NCBI GenBank assembly: GCA_019309815.1 | Contig: JAFDFO010000115.1 | Span: 1 to 6,770, forward strand | DNA from: Deltaproteobacteria bacterium | Lineage (GTDB): Bacteria > Desulfobacterota > Desulfobacteria > Desulfobacterales > C00003060 | Length of the DNA stretch: 6,770 nucleotides | Reading direction: 5' to 3' | Part shown: positions 1-6,446 of the stretch, one piece after another | Layout of the letters: every line of letters starts with the position of its first letter | How positions within the stretch are numbered: position 1 is the stretch's first letter | Position numbers and translations under genes: made by a program | The notes under the pieces: model-generated | Told to the model about the DNA's origin: nothing | What the model saw: the letters and a program-made list of their open reading frames with translations, nothing else | Databases searched by the model: none

Positions 1-21
1 CCGGAGGAGTTTATCGAGTGA
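1..21 (+). CDS. Possible C-terminal end of an upstream + strand gene
   Basis: Frame 1 opens the window with six codons reading P-E-E-F-I-E followed by TGA at 19-21. An acidic tail ending just before an intergenic repeat is what the end of a co-oriented upstream gene would look like. Six codons prove nothing, and the other two + frames cannot be excluded. No function can be assigned. Confidence 0.25.
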   Translation, partial: PEEFIE

Positions 22-29
22 TTTTTCCC

Positions 30-178
30 GCAGAGGCAAGGACTTTTTATCTCTCACAGAGCTCACAGGGAGCCCAGAGTTTCTTGATCAGATTTCCTGA
101 GAGGGAAATCTGATCAAAAGGCTCATCCGCTTCGCGGAAAAAACAACTCTCTGCGCTCTTTGCGTCTTTGCGGTGAAA
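30..178. repeat. Palindromic intergenic repeat with CGCAGAG-type arms
   Basis: The left part (about 30-80) is rich in CGCAGAGG and CACAGAG words. The right part (about 148-176) reads CTCTGCG, CTCTTTGCG, TCTTTGCGG, which is roughly the reverse complement of the left. Between them lies a perfect 14-bp inverted repeat, TTGATCAGATTTCC (84-97) against 104-117, with a 6-nt loop. A small hairpin CCGC-TTC-GCGG follows at 127-137. The inverted organisation suggests a MITE-like or extragenic palindromic element. Words of the CTCTGCGTCTTTGCGGTGA kind recur between genes in many environmental Gram-negative genomes (from memory, not searched). Its right end supplies the GGTGA that serves as the only Shine-Dalgarno-like sequence of the next gene. 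Element boundaries are approximate. Confidence 0.6.
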
Positions 179-186
179 CCCATATA

Positions 187-1230
187 ATGAAAGTGCTAAA
201 GATCGAAAAACAGAACCTATCCGGTTTTCTGGATAAGCTGAGAGATACCTATCGCCTCTATGGGCCGGTGATAGACGGAGATATCTTCAGCTTCGTGCCC
301 ATCCAGGATGCCTCCCAGATCGATCTGTCGTTTCAGAACAGCCGGCTCTCGCCCAAGTCTTTGTTTCTTCCGCAGTCCGAGCGCATGTTCGAATACACCT
401 TGGACCCTTCCAAAGATGACGCACACGTTCTGAAAGAAGTACAAAAAGACTATTCGCCACGGGCGGTTATTGGGATCCGGCCTTGTGACGCAAGGGCCTT
501 CAGGTTAGTGGACGTGAACTTCGACACGCCGGAACTTAGGGACCCGTGGTGGGTGAAAGCGCGTGATTGCACGACACTCGTGGGTTTGGGTTGTACTAGC
601 CCCTGTTCGACGTGTTTTTGCACATCGGTGGGCGGGGGGCCCTTTGACGAAGAAGGACTCGATGTACTCCTGACGGACGTGGGGGGGGCCTTTTTGGCCA
701 AGGTGCTCACACAAAAGGGAGAGCAATTGGTGGAGGCGTCGAACGACTTTGAACCGGCTGAAGAAGGGCTCGTTGAAAAAGCCACGGCCTTGGGGCAGGA
801 AGCCCAAGAGAAGGTGGTTTCAAAAGTCGATACGTCTATGCTCCCCGAGATTGACACCCTTGCCCTCTACGGGGCCGACTTCTGGGAAGCGGTGCATTTT
901 TCGTGCGTCAACTGCGGGATTTGTACCTATCTTTGTCCGACGTGCTGGTGTTTTGACATCCAGGATGAGACCCACGGACGTGCCGGGTGCCGGATTCGCA
1001 ACTGGGATGCCTGCATGTTTCCTCTGTTTAGCCTGCATGCCTCAGGGCATAATCCCAGGGGGCAAAAGATCGACAGAGTTCGCCAGCGTTTCATGCACAA
1101 GCTGAAATACTACGTGGATACATATAAGAACGGTGTTGCCTGTGTGGGGTGCGGACGTTGTGTTCAGCACTGTCCGGTTAACATCGATATCCGGGAAGTC
1201 ATAAAACTGATGAATGAATACAGGGAGTAA
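187..1230 (+). CDS. Multi-[4Fe-4S] protein, sulfhydrogenase beta / AsrA / FlxB-like
   Basis: A 347-residue cytoplasmic iron-sulfur protein with no signal peptide or membrane segment, expected to relay electrons between a flavin partner and a larger complex. The N-terminal half has the I-G-I-R-P-C-D motif (C100) typical of the sulfhydrogenase-beta/AsrA group and a Cys cluster at C136, C140, C143 and C145. The C-terminal half has two ferredoxin-like [4Fe-4S] motifs: C240, C243, C246, C250 with extra C253 and C255, and C319, C322, C325, C329 followed by Pro. Further cysteines are C268 and C276. The length is normal for the family. I chose ATG at 187 because the residues before it derive from the upstream repeat; GGTGA at 172-176 lies 10 nt ahead. 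The next gene, 160 nt downstream, encodes the matching flavin subunit, as in sulfhydrogenase (HydB/HydG), AsrAB and Flx clusters. No hydrogenase or sulfite reductase catalytic subunit is visible, so the exact role is open. Confidence 0.85.
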   Translation: MKVLKIEKQNLSGFLDKLRDTYRLYGPVIDGDIFSFVPIQDASQIDLSFQNSRLSPKSLFLPQSERMFEYTLDPSKDDAHVLKEVQKDYSPRAVIGIRPCDARAFRLVDVNFDTPELRDPWWVKARDCTTLVGLGCTSPCSTCFCTSVGGGPFDEEGLDVLLTDVGGAFLAKVLTQKGEQLVEASNDFEPAEEGLVEKATALGQEAQEKVVSKVDTSMLPEIDTLALYGADFWEAVHFSCVNCGICTYLCPTCWCFDIQDETHGRAGCRIRNWDACMFPLFSLHASGHNPRGQKIDRVRQRFMHKLKYYVDTYKNGVACVGCGRCVQHCPVNIDIREVIKLMNEYRE

Positions 1231-1235
1231 CATTT

Positions 1236-1330
1236 GTTGCGAGTTGCGGGTTGCGAGTTACGGGTTATTGGTCGTATCCTTTCCTGGTTTTTGATTCCGC
1301 ACTCCGCACTCCGAGTTCCGAATTCCAAAC
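1236..1330. repeat. Heptad-repeat spacer with inverted arms
   Basis: The spacer between the two + strand genes holds two 14-nt tandem copies, GTTGCGAGTTGCGG (1236-1249) and GTTGCGAGTTACGG (1250-1263, one mismatch). Each copy consists of two heptads of type GTTGCGR. At 1296-1330 there are five more heptads in phase: TCCGCAC, TCCGCAC, TCCGAGT, TCCGAAT, TCCAAAC. The second block is loosely the reverse complement of the first (AGTGCGG against AGTTGCGGG), so the transcript could fold back imperfectly. No promoter or coding sequence is apparent here. The ribosome binding site of the next gene lies outside the repeat. Confidence 0.65.
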
Positions 1331-1389
1331 CTCATATCTCGTATTTAGATTATTAGAGGCTTTCTGTCTTGTCGTGAGGAAGTAGTTCT

Positions 1390-2232
1390 ATGAACAACCC
1401 TTATCTTCCATATCCCGTTCGTATCGAAGAAATCACCATAGAAACGGGAGACCGTAATATCAAGACCTTCAGGGTGACCTTCTTGAATCCTGAAGACGAG
1501 GAGAGGTTTCAGTACCGGCCGGGTCAGTTTGCAGAACTCTCTGTGGCGGGAAAGGGGGAGTGCCCCATCGGGATTGCATCTTCCCCAACGGAACCCGGAT
1601 TTCTCCTTTTCACGGTGAACAAGGCGGGCGTTGTGACCACCGCACTGCACAACATGAGCGAGGGGGACATCCTGGGGGTTCGCGGGCCTTTAGGAAATGC
1701 CTATCCGCTCGATGAGATGCAAGGGAAGAACATTGTGATTATCGGCGGTGGATTTGCCTTTACTACCCTGCGGTCAACCATTGTGTACCTGCTGGCTCCT
1801 GAGAATCGTGGGCGCTTTGAGAATATCTCCGTGGTCTACGGGGCCCGGGACGAAGGCATGCTGCTGTACAAGGATGAGCTCGCGGCCTGGCAGGAACATA
1901 GCGACATTAACATGCATCTTACCGTTGATTGCAGCGATGATCCCTTTTGCCAGTACCACATCGGGTTTGTTCCGGGCATTACCGAGCAGAAGATTACCAG
2001 TGCTGAAAACAGTGTGGCGATTATATGCGGCCCTCCCGTCATGATCAGGTTTACCCAGCCCGTGCTCGAGAAGGTGGGTTTTCCGCCGGAAGCCATCATC
2101 ATGTCTCTGGAAAATCGCATGAAATGTGGCATCGGCATGTGCGGCAGGTGCAATGTTGGAGCGGAGTTTGTGTGTAAAGAAGGACCGGTCTTCACCCTCG
2201 CCAAGCTTCAGACATTACCAAAGGAGTACTAG
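1390..2232 (+). CDS. FAD/NAD(P)-binding [2Fe-2S] oxidoreductase, sulfhydrogenase gamma / AsrB / FlxA-like
   Basis: A 280-residue soluble protein of the ferredoxin-NADP reductase superfamily, expected to exchange electrons between NAD(P)H, FAD and a [2Fe-2S] cluster. The FAD-binding barrel carries R-P-G-Q-F at 43-47, P-I-G-I-A-S-S-P at 59-66 and G-V-R-G-P-L-G-N at 97-104. The nucleotide-binding half has I-I-G-G-G-F-A-F-T-T-L-R-S at 117-129, a variant of the usual GGGIGLAPLRS, and C-G-P-P-V-M at 213-218. The C-terminal [2Fe-2S] ligands are C246, C251, C254 and C262, the arrangement seen in PyrK, AsrB and HydG. The ATG at 1390 has a good GAGGAAG (1376-1382) 7 nt upstream. It pairs with the multi-cluster protein just upstream. 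The family assignment is firm; whether it belongs to an Flx/Hdr, sulfhydrogenase or sulfite-reductase system cannot be decided here. Confidence 0.88.
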   Translation: MNNPYLPYPVRIEEITIETGDRNIKTFRVTFLNPEDEERFQYRPGQFAELSVAGKGECPIGIASSPTEPGFLLFTVNKAGVVTTALHNMSEGDILGVRGPLGNAYPLDEMQGKNIVIIGGGFAFTTLRSTIVYLLAPENRGRFENISVVYGARDEGMLLYKDELAAWQEHSDINMHLTVDCSDDPFCQYHIGFVPGITEQKITSAENSVAIICGPPVMIRFTQPVLEKVGFPPEAIIMSLENRMKCGIGMCGRCNVGAEFVCKEGPVFTLAKLQTLPKEY

Positions 2233-2234
2233 GA

Positions 2235-2378
2235 CAATTGAGTAATGGGGTGATGAAACACTGGAGTAATGGAGTGATGGAGTAATGGAAAAGACCGTGA
2301 AGGTACCTCTACAGTCTTAATTTCTTTCTTCAATACTCCAGTACTCCAGTACTCCAACACTCCATTTTGCAATTGCAA
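2235..2378. repeat. Octad-repeat palindromic element in the convergent spacer
   Basis: The left arm runs in phase as 8-nt units from 2238: TTGAGTAA, TGGGGTGA, TGAAACAC, TGGAGTAA, TGGAGTGA, TGGAGTAA, TGGAAAAG. The right arm (about 2332-2375), read on the - strand, gives TTGCAAAA, TGGAGTGT, TGGAGTAC, TGGAGTAC, TGGAGTAT. Both ends carry CAATTG (2235-2240 and 2370-2375), and the right one sits in the 12-bp palindrome TTGCAATTGCAA (2367-2378). The element starts 2 nt after the stop codon of the upstream gene and can fold into a long imperfect hairpin, so it may protect or end the + strand transcript. It has a MITE-like layout without any transposase gene. Confidence 0.7.
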
Positions 2379-2426
2379 GACATCGGAAGCCCAAGTGATG
2401 CGGTTGACACCTTGCCCCATCGGCAC

Positions 2427-2458
2427 AAAAAAAGGGACACTGGATTTTCCAGCATCCC
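2427..2458 (-). terminator. Rho-independent terminator of the - strand operon
   Basis: Read on the - strand, an 11-bp stem (2458-2448 with 2444-2434) closes a 3-nt loop and is followed directly by seven Ts (2433-2427), 45 nt after the stop codon at 2503. On the - strand transcript the two middle positions form U-G and G-U wobble pairs, so the stem is continuous. On the + strand the same positions are C-A and A-C mismatches. A T-rich stretch (TTTTCTGTTTTG) also follows on the + side, so weaker bidirectional use is possible. Confidence 0.8.
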
Positions 2459-2502
2459 TTTTCTGTTTTGTTTAGTTTTTTTGCTATCCGAGGAGTCTGT
2501 TT

Positions 2503-3834
2503 CTAGTATTCCGCATCCAAATCAATGTCATCCCTTTCGTACTGCTTATCTCGTTCTTCGTGGGACTTTTTCACTTCTTCCTCACTCCACGGTTCGATGA
2601 CAAGGGCGTCTGCAACCAGTTCCCAGATGTAGTAGACCCTCTGAGTAAGATCGAACTCCTTAGTGAGGGATTTCATAATCTGGTCCCGGCAGTTGTGGCA
2701 GGGGGCGCACAATAGATCAGCACCTGTCGCCTTGATCTGGTCTGCCTTATACTTGCCGTAGTCGATTCTCTCCTTGTCATATGGCATGGCCCAGGCACCG
2801 CCGCCTGCGCCACAGCAAAGCCCGTTTAGCCCGTGGGGCTCCATCTCCACTATTTCGGCGCCGCACTGTTCAACCACCCAGCGGCATTCATCCAGGAAAT
2901 GCTGCCCAAAGGACATCATGGACTTCCTATGGTAGTTGCACGGATCGTGGATGGTAATCGTCTTGCCCTCATACTTGGACTTATCAAGCTTGATTCTTCC
3001 TGATTCAATGTATTCCTTCAAAAGTTCGAAGACACTGATGCACCTGAACTCGTCGAAAACCTCCGGAAAATATTTCGTGAAACCCAACCGGGTTCCAAAG
3101 TAGGCGTGGCCTCATTCCGGATAGAGGATGGTTTTGGCACCTACCTTTCTCGCGTTGGCGATAATACGGCCGCACTGTTCTTTTATTGCGTCGTCATCGC
3201 CGGAAAAGAGGCCCCAGGTGACCCCCTCCCAGTTTTCCTTGGGCACCGTCCAACTCTCCTTGGCCATGTAAAATATGCGCCACCAAAACATCATGTCCTC
3301 AGGCTCGCCCATGGGCTCCTTGGAGTTGATGGTGACAATGATGTTGGCCCCCTCTTTGTCCACCGGTGTATAATAGCCAGGGAATGGAGGATACTCCTCA
3401 CCGTGTTCAGTTTCGACTGTTCCTTCTTCCATCTCCTTGCTCAAATCAGCCAGGAGGAAAAGGTAATCGGTCTCGGGAATACCAAGGTTGTTCCCTCTTT
3501 CCAGGCACATAGCCACACCTTTGTGGATAACACCAGGGACCTTGTCGCGCTCACGGAGGGTACGTGCGTACCTGATAAGCGCCATCAATTGAACCCCCTG
3601 CGGACACATGTACTGGCATCGGCCGCAGATGGTACAGATCCAGGGCCACCGGGAGTCAACCAGTTCCTGTTCAAGGCCCAGGAGCGCCGCGCGGACTGCC
3701 TTTCTCGGGTCCCAGCCGTCTACACCGGTCACCGGACAACCACTGGCACAGGTGCCGCACGTAAAGCAGATATCTGCCCACTCAGGCTGCAGCGCCAGTT
3801 TGCTTTCTCGTTTTACTATATCTAACGCTTCCAT
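2503..3834 (-). CDS. Selenocysteine-containing DsrK/HdrD-like Fe-S oxidoreductase
   Basis: A 443-residue protein read through an in-frame TGA (3114-3112) as Sec241; without readthrough the frame gives a 240-residue piece and an orphan 3' piece. Two [4Fe-4S] ferredoxin motifs come first: C23, C26, C29, C33 and C67, C70, C73, C77. A CCG-type domain follows: D-P-C at C299, C-C-G at C340-C341, and C376, C379 and C382 near the end. Sec sits in P-E-U-G-H-A-Y, where DsrK-family proteins have E-C-G-H. As I recall for DsrK, the first CCG motif is degenerate (W-G-L-F near 207-210), so this is a family trait and not decay. The tail (about 419-443) is highly charged. The family carries electrons to a CCG-bound cluster acting on thiols or disulfides; the substrate here is unknown. 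It has no membrane segment. AGGAGG (3846-3841) lies 6 nt before the ATG. It is the last gene of the operon that holds the HdrA-like genes. Its product may be a cytosolic Hdr-like catalytic subunit. Confidence 0.88.
3079..3096 (-). promoter_or_regulatory. Bacterial SECIS element for Sec241
   Basis: Starting 15 nt after the TGA, the - strand RNA reads GGAACCC-GGUU-GGGUUUC. This forms a perfect 7-bp stem (one G-U pair) closed by a 4-nt loop starting with GG. One further U-A pair, a CG bulge and two U-A pairs extend it to about 3102-3073. The apical loop begins 22 nt after the TGA. Known bacterial SECIS elements have a small apical loop with a G among its first two bases, about 16-37 nt after UGA, so this fits. 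It lies inside the coding sequence, as expected in bacteria, and would recruit SelB with charged tRNA-Sec. Confidence 0.82.
3112..3114 (-). other. In-frame TGA recoded as selenocysteine
   Basis: TGA in the frame of the DsrK-like gene, between GAA (Glu240) and GGC (Gly242). The reading frame is open on both sides with no other stop, and homology continues through it. The position equals the Cys of the ECGH motif, and a SECIS-like hairpin follows. Annotators that treat TGA as stop would split the gene here. Confidence 0.85.
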
Positions 3835-3846
3835 ACAAATCCTCCT

Positions 3847-3867
3847 AGGGCAAAGGGCTAAGGGTTT
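3847..3867. repeat. Three AGGG heptads in the intergenic gap
   Basis: On the + strand the gap between the HdrA-C-like gene and the DsrK-like gene reads AGGGCAA, AGGGCTA, AGGGTTT, three 7-nt units in phase. On the coding strand these are AACCCTT, AGCCCTT, TGCCCTA, and they run directly into the AGGAGG ribosome binding site (3846-3841). The remaining gap has only a short A/T-rich inverted repeat, GGAAA-T-TTTCC, at 3872-3882. No promoter is evident. Confidence 0.5.
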
Positions 3868-3893
3868 ATGTGGAAATTTTCCTTTCTTACGGC

Positions 3894-4775
3894 TTACATA
3901 TTCTGTGCCAGCACAACCCCCGGTTTGTCGGTGTCGACCGTCTCGCCGGGCTTTTCCAGGAAACTGGCATAACTCACTTCAACGCCGAGCTGCTTTGCTG
4001 CGGCTTCAACGTTCGGAGGTAGCTGCGGCTGCGTCAAGAGCACCACGAGGTCAAAGGTTTCGGTCTTTTCACCCCCGGCGTCATACTTGACTTCAATGTC
4101 CTTGCTGTCACCCACCTCGGCGGCTTCGACAACGGTGCCATTGATAAAATTCACGCCGGATACCTTGCCTGCGTCACTAACAGCCGCCGTAAAGGCGTCC
4201 ATGTCAGGGGAGATAAAGCTGATCTCCACACCGTCCATCTTCTTCTGGGCAAGAATGGCTTCATTGACACCAAGAATCAGCGTGGCATCACGGACCTTAT
4301 CATCAGCCGCGCCAAAGGCCTGCACAAAACCTATCTTCTTGGGAACTTCCCCGTCCTGCGGACGGATAATGAGCCCGTCGCTCGGTCCTGTGTCGGCCAA
4401 CATCCGCTCCACCTGGAGATCCGTGACCACATTCATATGCTGGTTGCCGAAATTGCCGGCAATAGGCACGACCTTTCTCTGCATGCCTGAAGTCAGGATG
4501 ACCTTGTCGAAATCCAGGTCAAAGTCCTGATCCGGCATCTCAAAGTTGATCGCCTCAGGCTTGCACTCGGCCCAGCACAGGGCACAGCCCAGGCACCGTC
4601 TACAGCTCAGACAGCGCTTGGCCTCAGCAACAGCAACGTCTTCCGGAAACCCGGTTTCCACCTCGTCAAAGTTGCCCTTTCTCTCCTCTAGTGAGATGTC
4701 CGGCATCTTTGCCCGTGCAGCCCCAACGTCCTGAAAGTCGATGACGTATCGTCCTTTTTTCTCGTAGATATACAT
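3894..4775 (-). CDS. HdrA C-terminal-like ferredoxin/flavoprotein fragment protein
   Basis: A 293-residue soluble protein. Residues about 45-75 carry six cysteines: C55 and C58, then C61, C64, C67 and C71 followed by K-P, a [4Fe-4S] ferredoxin motif. Residues about 85-250 resemble the half of HdrA that follows its first ferredoxin motif: K-V-I-L-T-S-G near 91, V-V-T-D-L-Q-V-E-R-M-L near 117-126, G-P-S-D-G at 130-134, K-K-I-G-F-V-Q at 146-152, and D-L-V-V-L-L near 242-247. HdrA usually has Cys after that F-V-Q and a later C-S-x-x-C-C; here these are A-F-G-A-A-D and a stretch without Cys, so the matching cluster must be absent. ATG at 4775 starts 1 nt after the upstream stop, with AGGGA (4789-4785) 9 nt ahead, implying translational coupling. 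It likely completes the upstream protein, which carries the N-terminal HdrA segment. The start of the protein (1-25) is not recognised. Confidence 0.75.
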   Translation of the reverse strand: MYIYEKKGRYVIDFQDVGAARAKMPDISLEERKGNFDEVETGFPEDVAVAEAKRCLSCRRCLGCALCWAECKPEAINFEMPDQDFDLDFDKVILTSGMQRKVVPIAGNFGNQHMNVVTDLQVERMLADTGPSDGLIIRPQDGEVPKKIGFVQAFGAADDKVRDATLILGVNEAILAQKKMDGVEISFISPDMDAFTAAVSDAGKVSGVNFINGTVVEAAEVGDSKDIEVKYDAGGEKTETFDLVVLLTQPQLPPNVEAAAKQLGVEVSYASFLEKPGETVDTDKPGVVLAQNM

Positions 4776-4776
4776 T

Positions 4777-6444
4777 TTACTTCTTCCCTCTCAGATATTT
4801 GTGAATCGATTCTGCGGCTGTCATGCCGCCTGCACAGGCCCGGACCGCAATATTGGCGCCCGTAGCAGCATCCCCTGACGCAAAGACCCCCTCTACATTC
4901 GTCTCAAAAGTCTTGGGGTTCACCTCAAAGTTAAGCTTCCTGCCAAAAGTGAAGCCGTATTTTTCGTCCACAAGGGTGTTGTCCGTAACCTGGCCAATGG
5001 CTCCAAAGATGGTGTCCGCATCCATGACAAACTCAGAACCTTCAATCGGCACAGGGGCACGTCTTCCGCTGGCATCCGGCTCGCCAAGCTCCATCCTCTG
5101 GCATTTCATCCCAACAGCCTTGCCGTCTTTCACAACGACTTCCAGAGGAGCCACGAGGAAATTGAACTTGACCCCTTCGTGCTCGGCCTCGTCCACCTCC
5201 CACGGGCTCGCGGGCAGTTCCTTGCGGGTTCGACGATACAGCAGATTCACCTCATCAAAGCCCACGCGCAGACCGGTCCTACAAACATCCATGGCGACAT
5301 TGCCGCCGCCGACCACGATCGCAACGCCCTTGTTTGGCACCTCATTGCCAAGGCCGGCATCTCTCAAGAACTTGACGCCCTCAAAGACACCTTCTGCGTC
5401 TTCGTTTGCGACGCGCATGCTCATCCCGTTGTGGGCCCCGATGGCAATAAGGACAGCATCGTAGTCCTTTTTGATGTCATCAAAGCTGATGTCCTTACCT
5501 ACGCGAACATTGCATTTGATCTCCACACCGTGCTTGGTGATGAACTCAATGTCCTTGGCCAGAATCGCCTTGGGCAAGCGGTATTCAGGAATCCCCACCC
5601 GGAACATGCCTCCCGGCTCGGGAAGGGCCTCCAACACCGTTATATTATTCGCATATCCCAAACGAGCCAAATGATAAGCACATGTCAGTCCGCTTGGACC
5701 GGCGCCGAGGATTGCAATCTTTTCAGGATAGTTCTCCTCGGGTGTGTAAATCCTGGGCTCAATGTCATTGTTGATCTCATAGTCAGCCGCATAACGCTTC
5801 AAGAAACAGATGCTGATCGGGTCATCCTTGTACTGACGGTTGCACTCAGTCTCGCAGGGATGCGGGCACACACGCCCGATGCTCAACGGAAACGGGAGTC
5901 GCTCCCGGATGGTGGCCAGTGACTCAGCGTACTTCTTGTCTGCAATGTAGCCAACATACCCGCGAATATCCAAATTGATCGGACAAGTTCGCTGGCAAAC
6001 GGGCATATCCTCTTTGAAGATATTGTAGTAGCCCGAGCCTGAATCAAAGAAATCCACAGCCGTGCGCCATTCAAGACCCTCATTGTAATCATCATACATG
6101 TGGATCGGGCACACCGTGATACACTTGCCGCACTCATCGCATTTCTCAGGGTCCACCCGGGGTGTGCGGCAATGAATCTTTGCTTTGTAATTGCCGTTTT
6201 CACTGACCAGCTTTTGTACGTCAGCGTTCCTGAGAAACTCAATGTTGTCGTTGCTCTTGAACGCTGCCAGATCAGGCGACGAAAAACCATCACCGTCTGT
6301 GATGATCTTGTCTTGCGGAATCCGCTCCCCGCCAAAGCTTGGGAAATGCTCTGCAACATAGACTTTGTTGCCGGCAGCAGCTTCAGCCAAAGCCGCCTGG
6401 ATACCGGCCGCTCCTGCACCTAAAATGAGAACTTTATTAGCCAC
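4777..6444 (-). CDS. HdrA N-terminal segment fused to GltD/NfnB-like NAD(P)H oxidoreductase
   Basis: A 555-residue flavoprotein in two parts. Residues 4-115 match the start of the HdrA FAD domain: G-A-G-A-A-G at 9-14, F-G-G-E-R-I-P-Q at 37-44, and a [4Fe-4S] motif at C102, C105, C108, C112. Residues about 145-555 are a complete glutamate-synthase-small-subunit-like module: C150 and C154-P for one cluster, C193, C197 and C201 for another, FAD motif G-A-G-P-S-G at 247-252, NAD(P) motif G-G-G-N-V-A-M-D at 379-386, and G-D-A-A-T-G at 525-530. No glutamate synthase large subunit is nearby. The expected role is NAD(P)H oxidation or NAD(P)+ reduction feeding the Hdr-like proteins encoded downstream, as NfnB does in its complex. 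I chose GTG at 6444 because GGGAGG (6458-6453) is 8 nt upstream and M-A-N-K-V-L-I-L-G-A-G is a natural HdrA-type start. An in-frame GTG at 6453 would add three residues but overlaps the upstream stop and its own ribosome site. Confidence 0.85.
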   Translation of the reverse strand: MANKVLILGAGAAGIQAALAEAAAGNKVYVAEHFPSFGGERIPQDKIITDGDGFSSPDLAAFKSNDNIEFLRNADVQKLVSENGNYKAKIHCRTPRVDPEKCDECGKCITVCPIHMYDDYNEGLEWRTAVDFFDSGSGYYNIFKEDMPVCQRTCPINLDIRGYVGYIADKKYAESLATIRERLPFPLSIGRVCPHPCETECNRQYKDDPISICFLKRYAADYEINNDIEPRIYTPEENYPEKIAILGAGPSGLTCAYHLARLGYANNITVLEALPEPGGMFRVGIPEYRLPKAILAKDIEFITKHGVEIKCNVRVGKDISFDDIKKDYDAVLIAIGAHNGMSMRVANEDAEGVFEGVKFLRDAGLGNEVPNKGVAIVVGGGNVAMDVCRTGLRVGFDEVNLLYRRTRKELPASPWEVDEAEHEGVKFNFLVAPLEVVVKDGKAVGMKCQRMELGEPDASGRRAPVPIEGSEFVMDADTIFGAIGQVTDNTLVDEKYGFTFGRKLNFEVNPKTFETNVEGVFASGDAATGANIAVRACAGGMTAAESIHKYLRGKK

Positions 6445-6446
6445 CT

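Noticed and set aside
632..690. Frameshift at G runs (GGGGGG and an 8-G run) in the first full gene
   Set aside because: The frame stays open through both runs and downstream cysteine motifs are intact, so no frameshift is needed.
2235..2378. CRISPR-like array
   Set aside because: Units are 8 nt, contiguous and without unique spacers; the arms are inverted.
3088..3114. Nonsense mutation or pseudogene splitting the DsrK-like gene
   Set aside because: Both halves keep all expected cysteines, the frame is unchanged, the TGA replaces exactly the conserved Cys, and a SECIS-like hairpin follows.
3106..3825. A 239-residue + strand ORF opposite the selenoprotein gene
   Set aside because: It is antisense to a gene with clear Fe-S motifs, has no recognisable domain and no convincing ribosome site.
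5179..5922. A 247-residue + strand ORF
   Set aside because: Antisense shadow of the GltD-like module; its composition mirrors the coding strand.
5883..6419. A 178-residue - strand ORF overlapping the HdrA/GltD chimera in another frame
   Set aside because: It lies entirely inside a well-supported flavoprotein gene on the same strand and shows no family motif.
4777..6444. Glutamate synthase small subunit (gltD) proper
   Set aside because: No large subunit is nearby, the N-terminus is HdrA-like, and the neighbours are Hdr/DsrK-type proteins.
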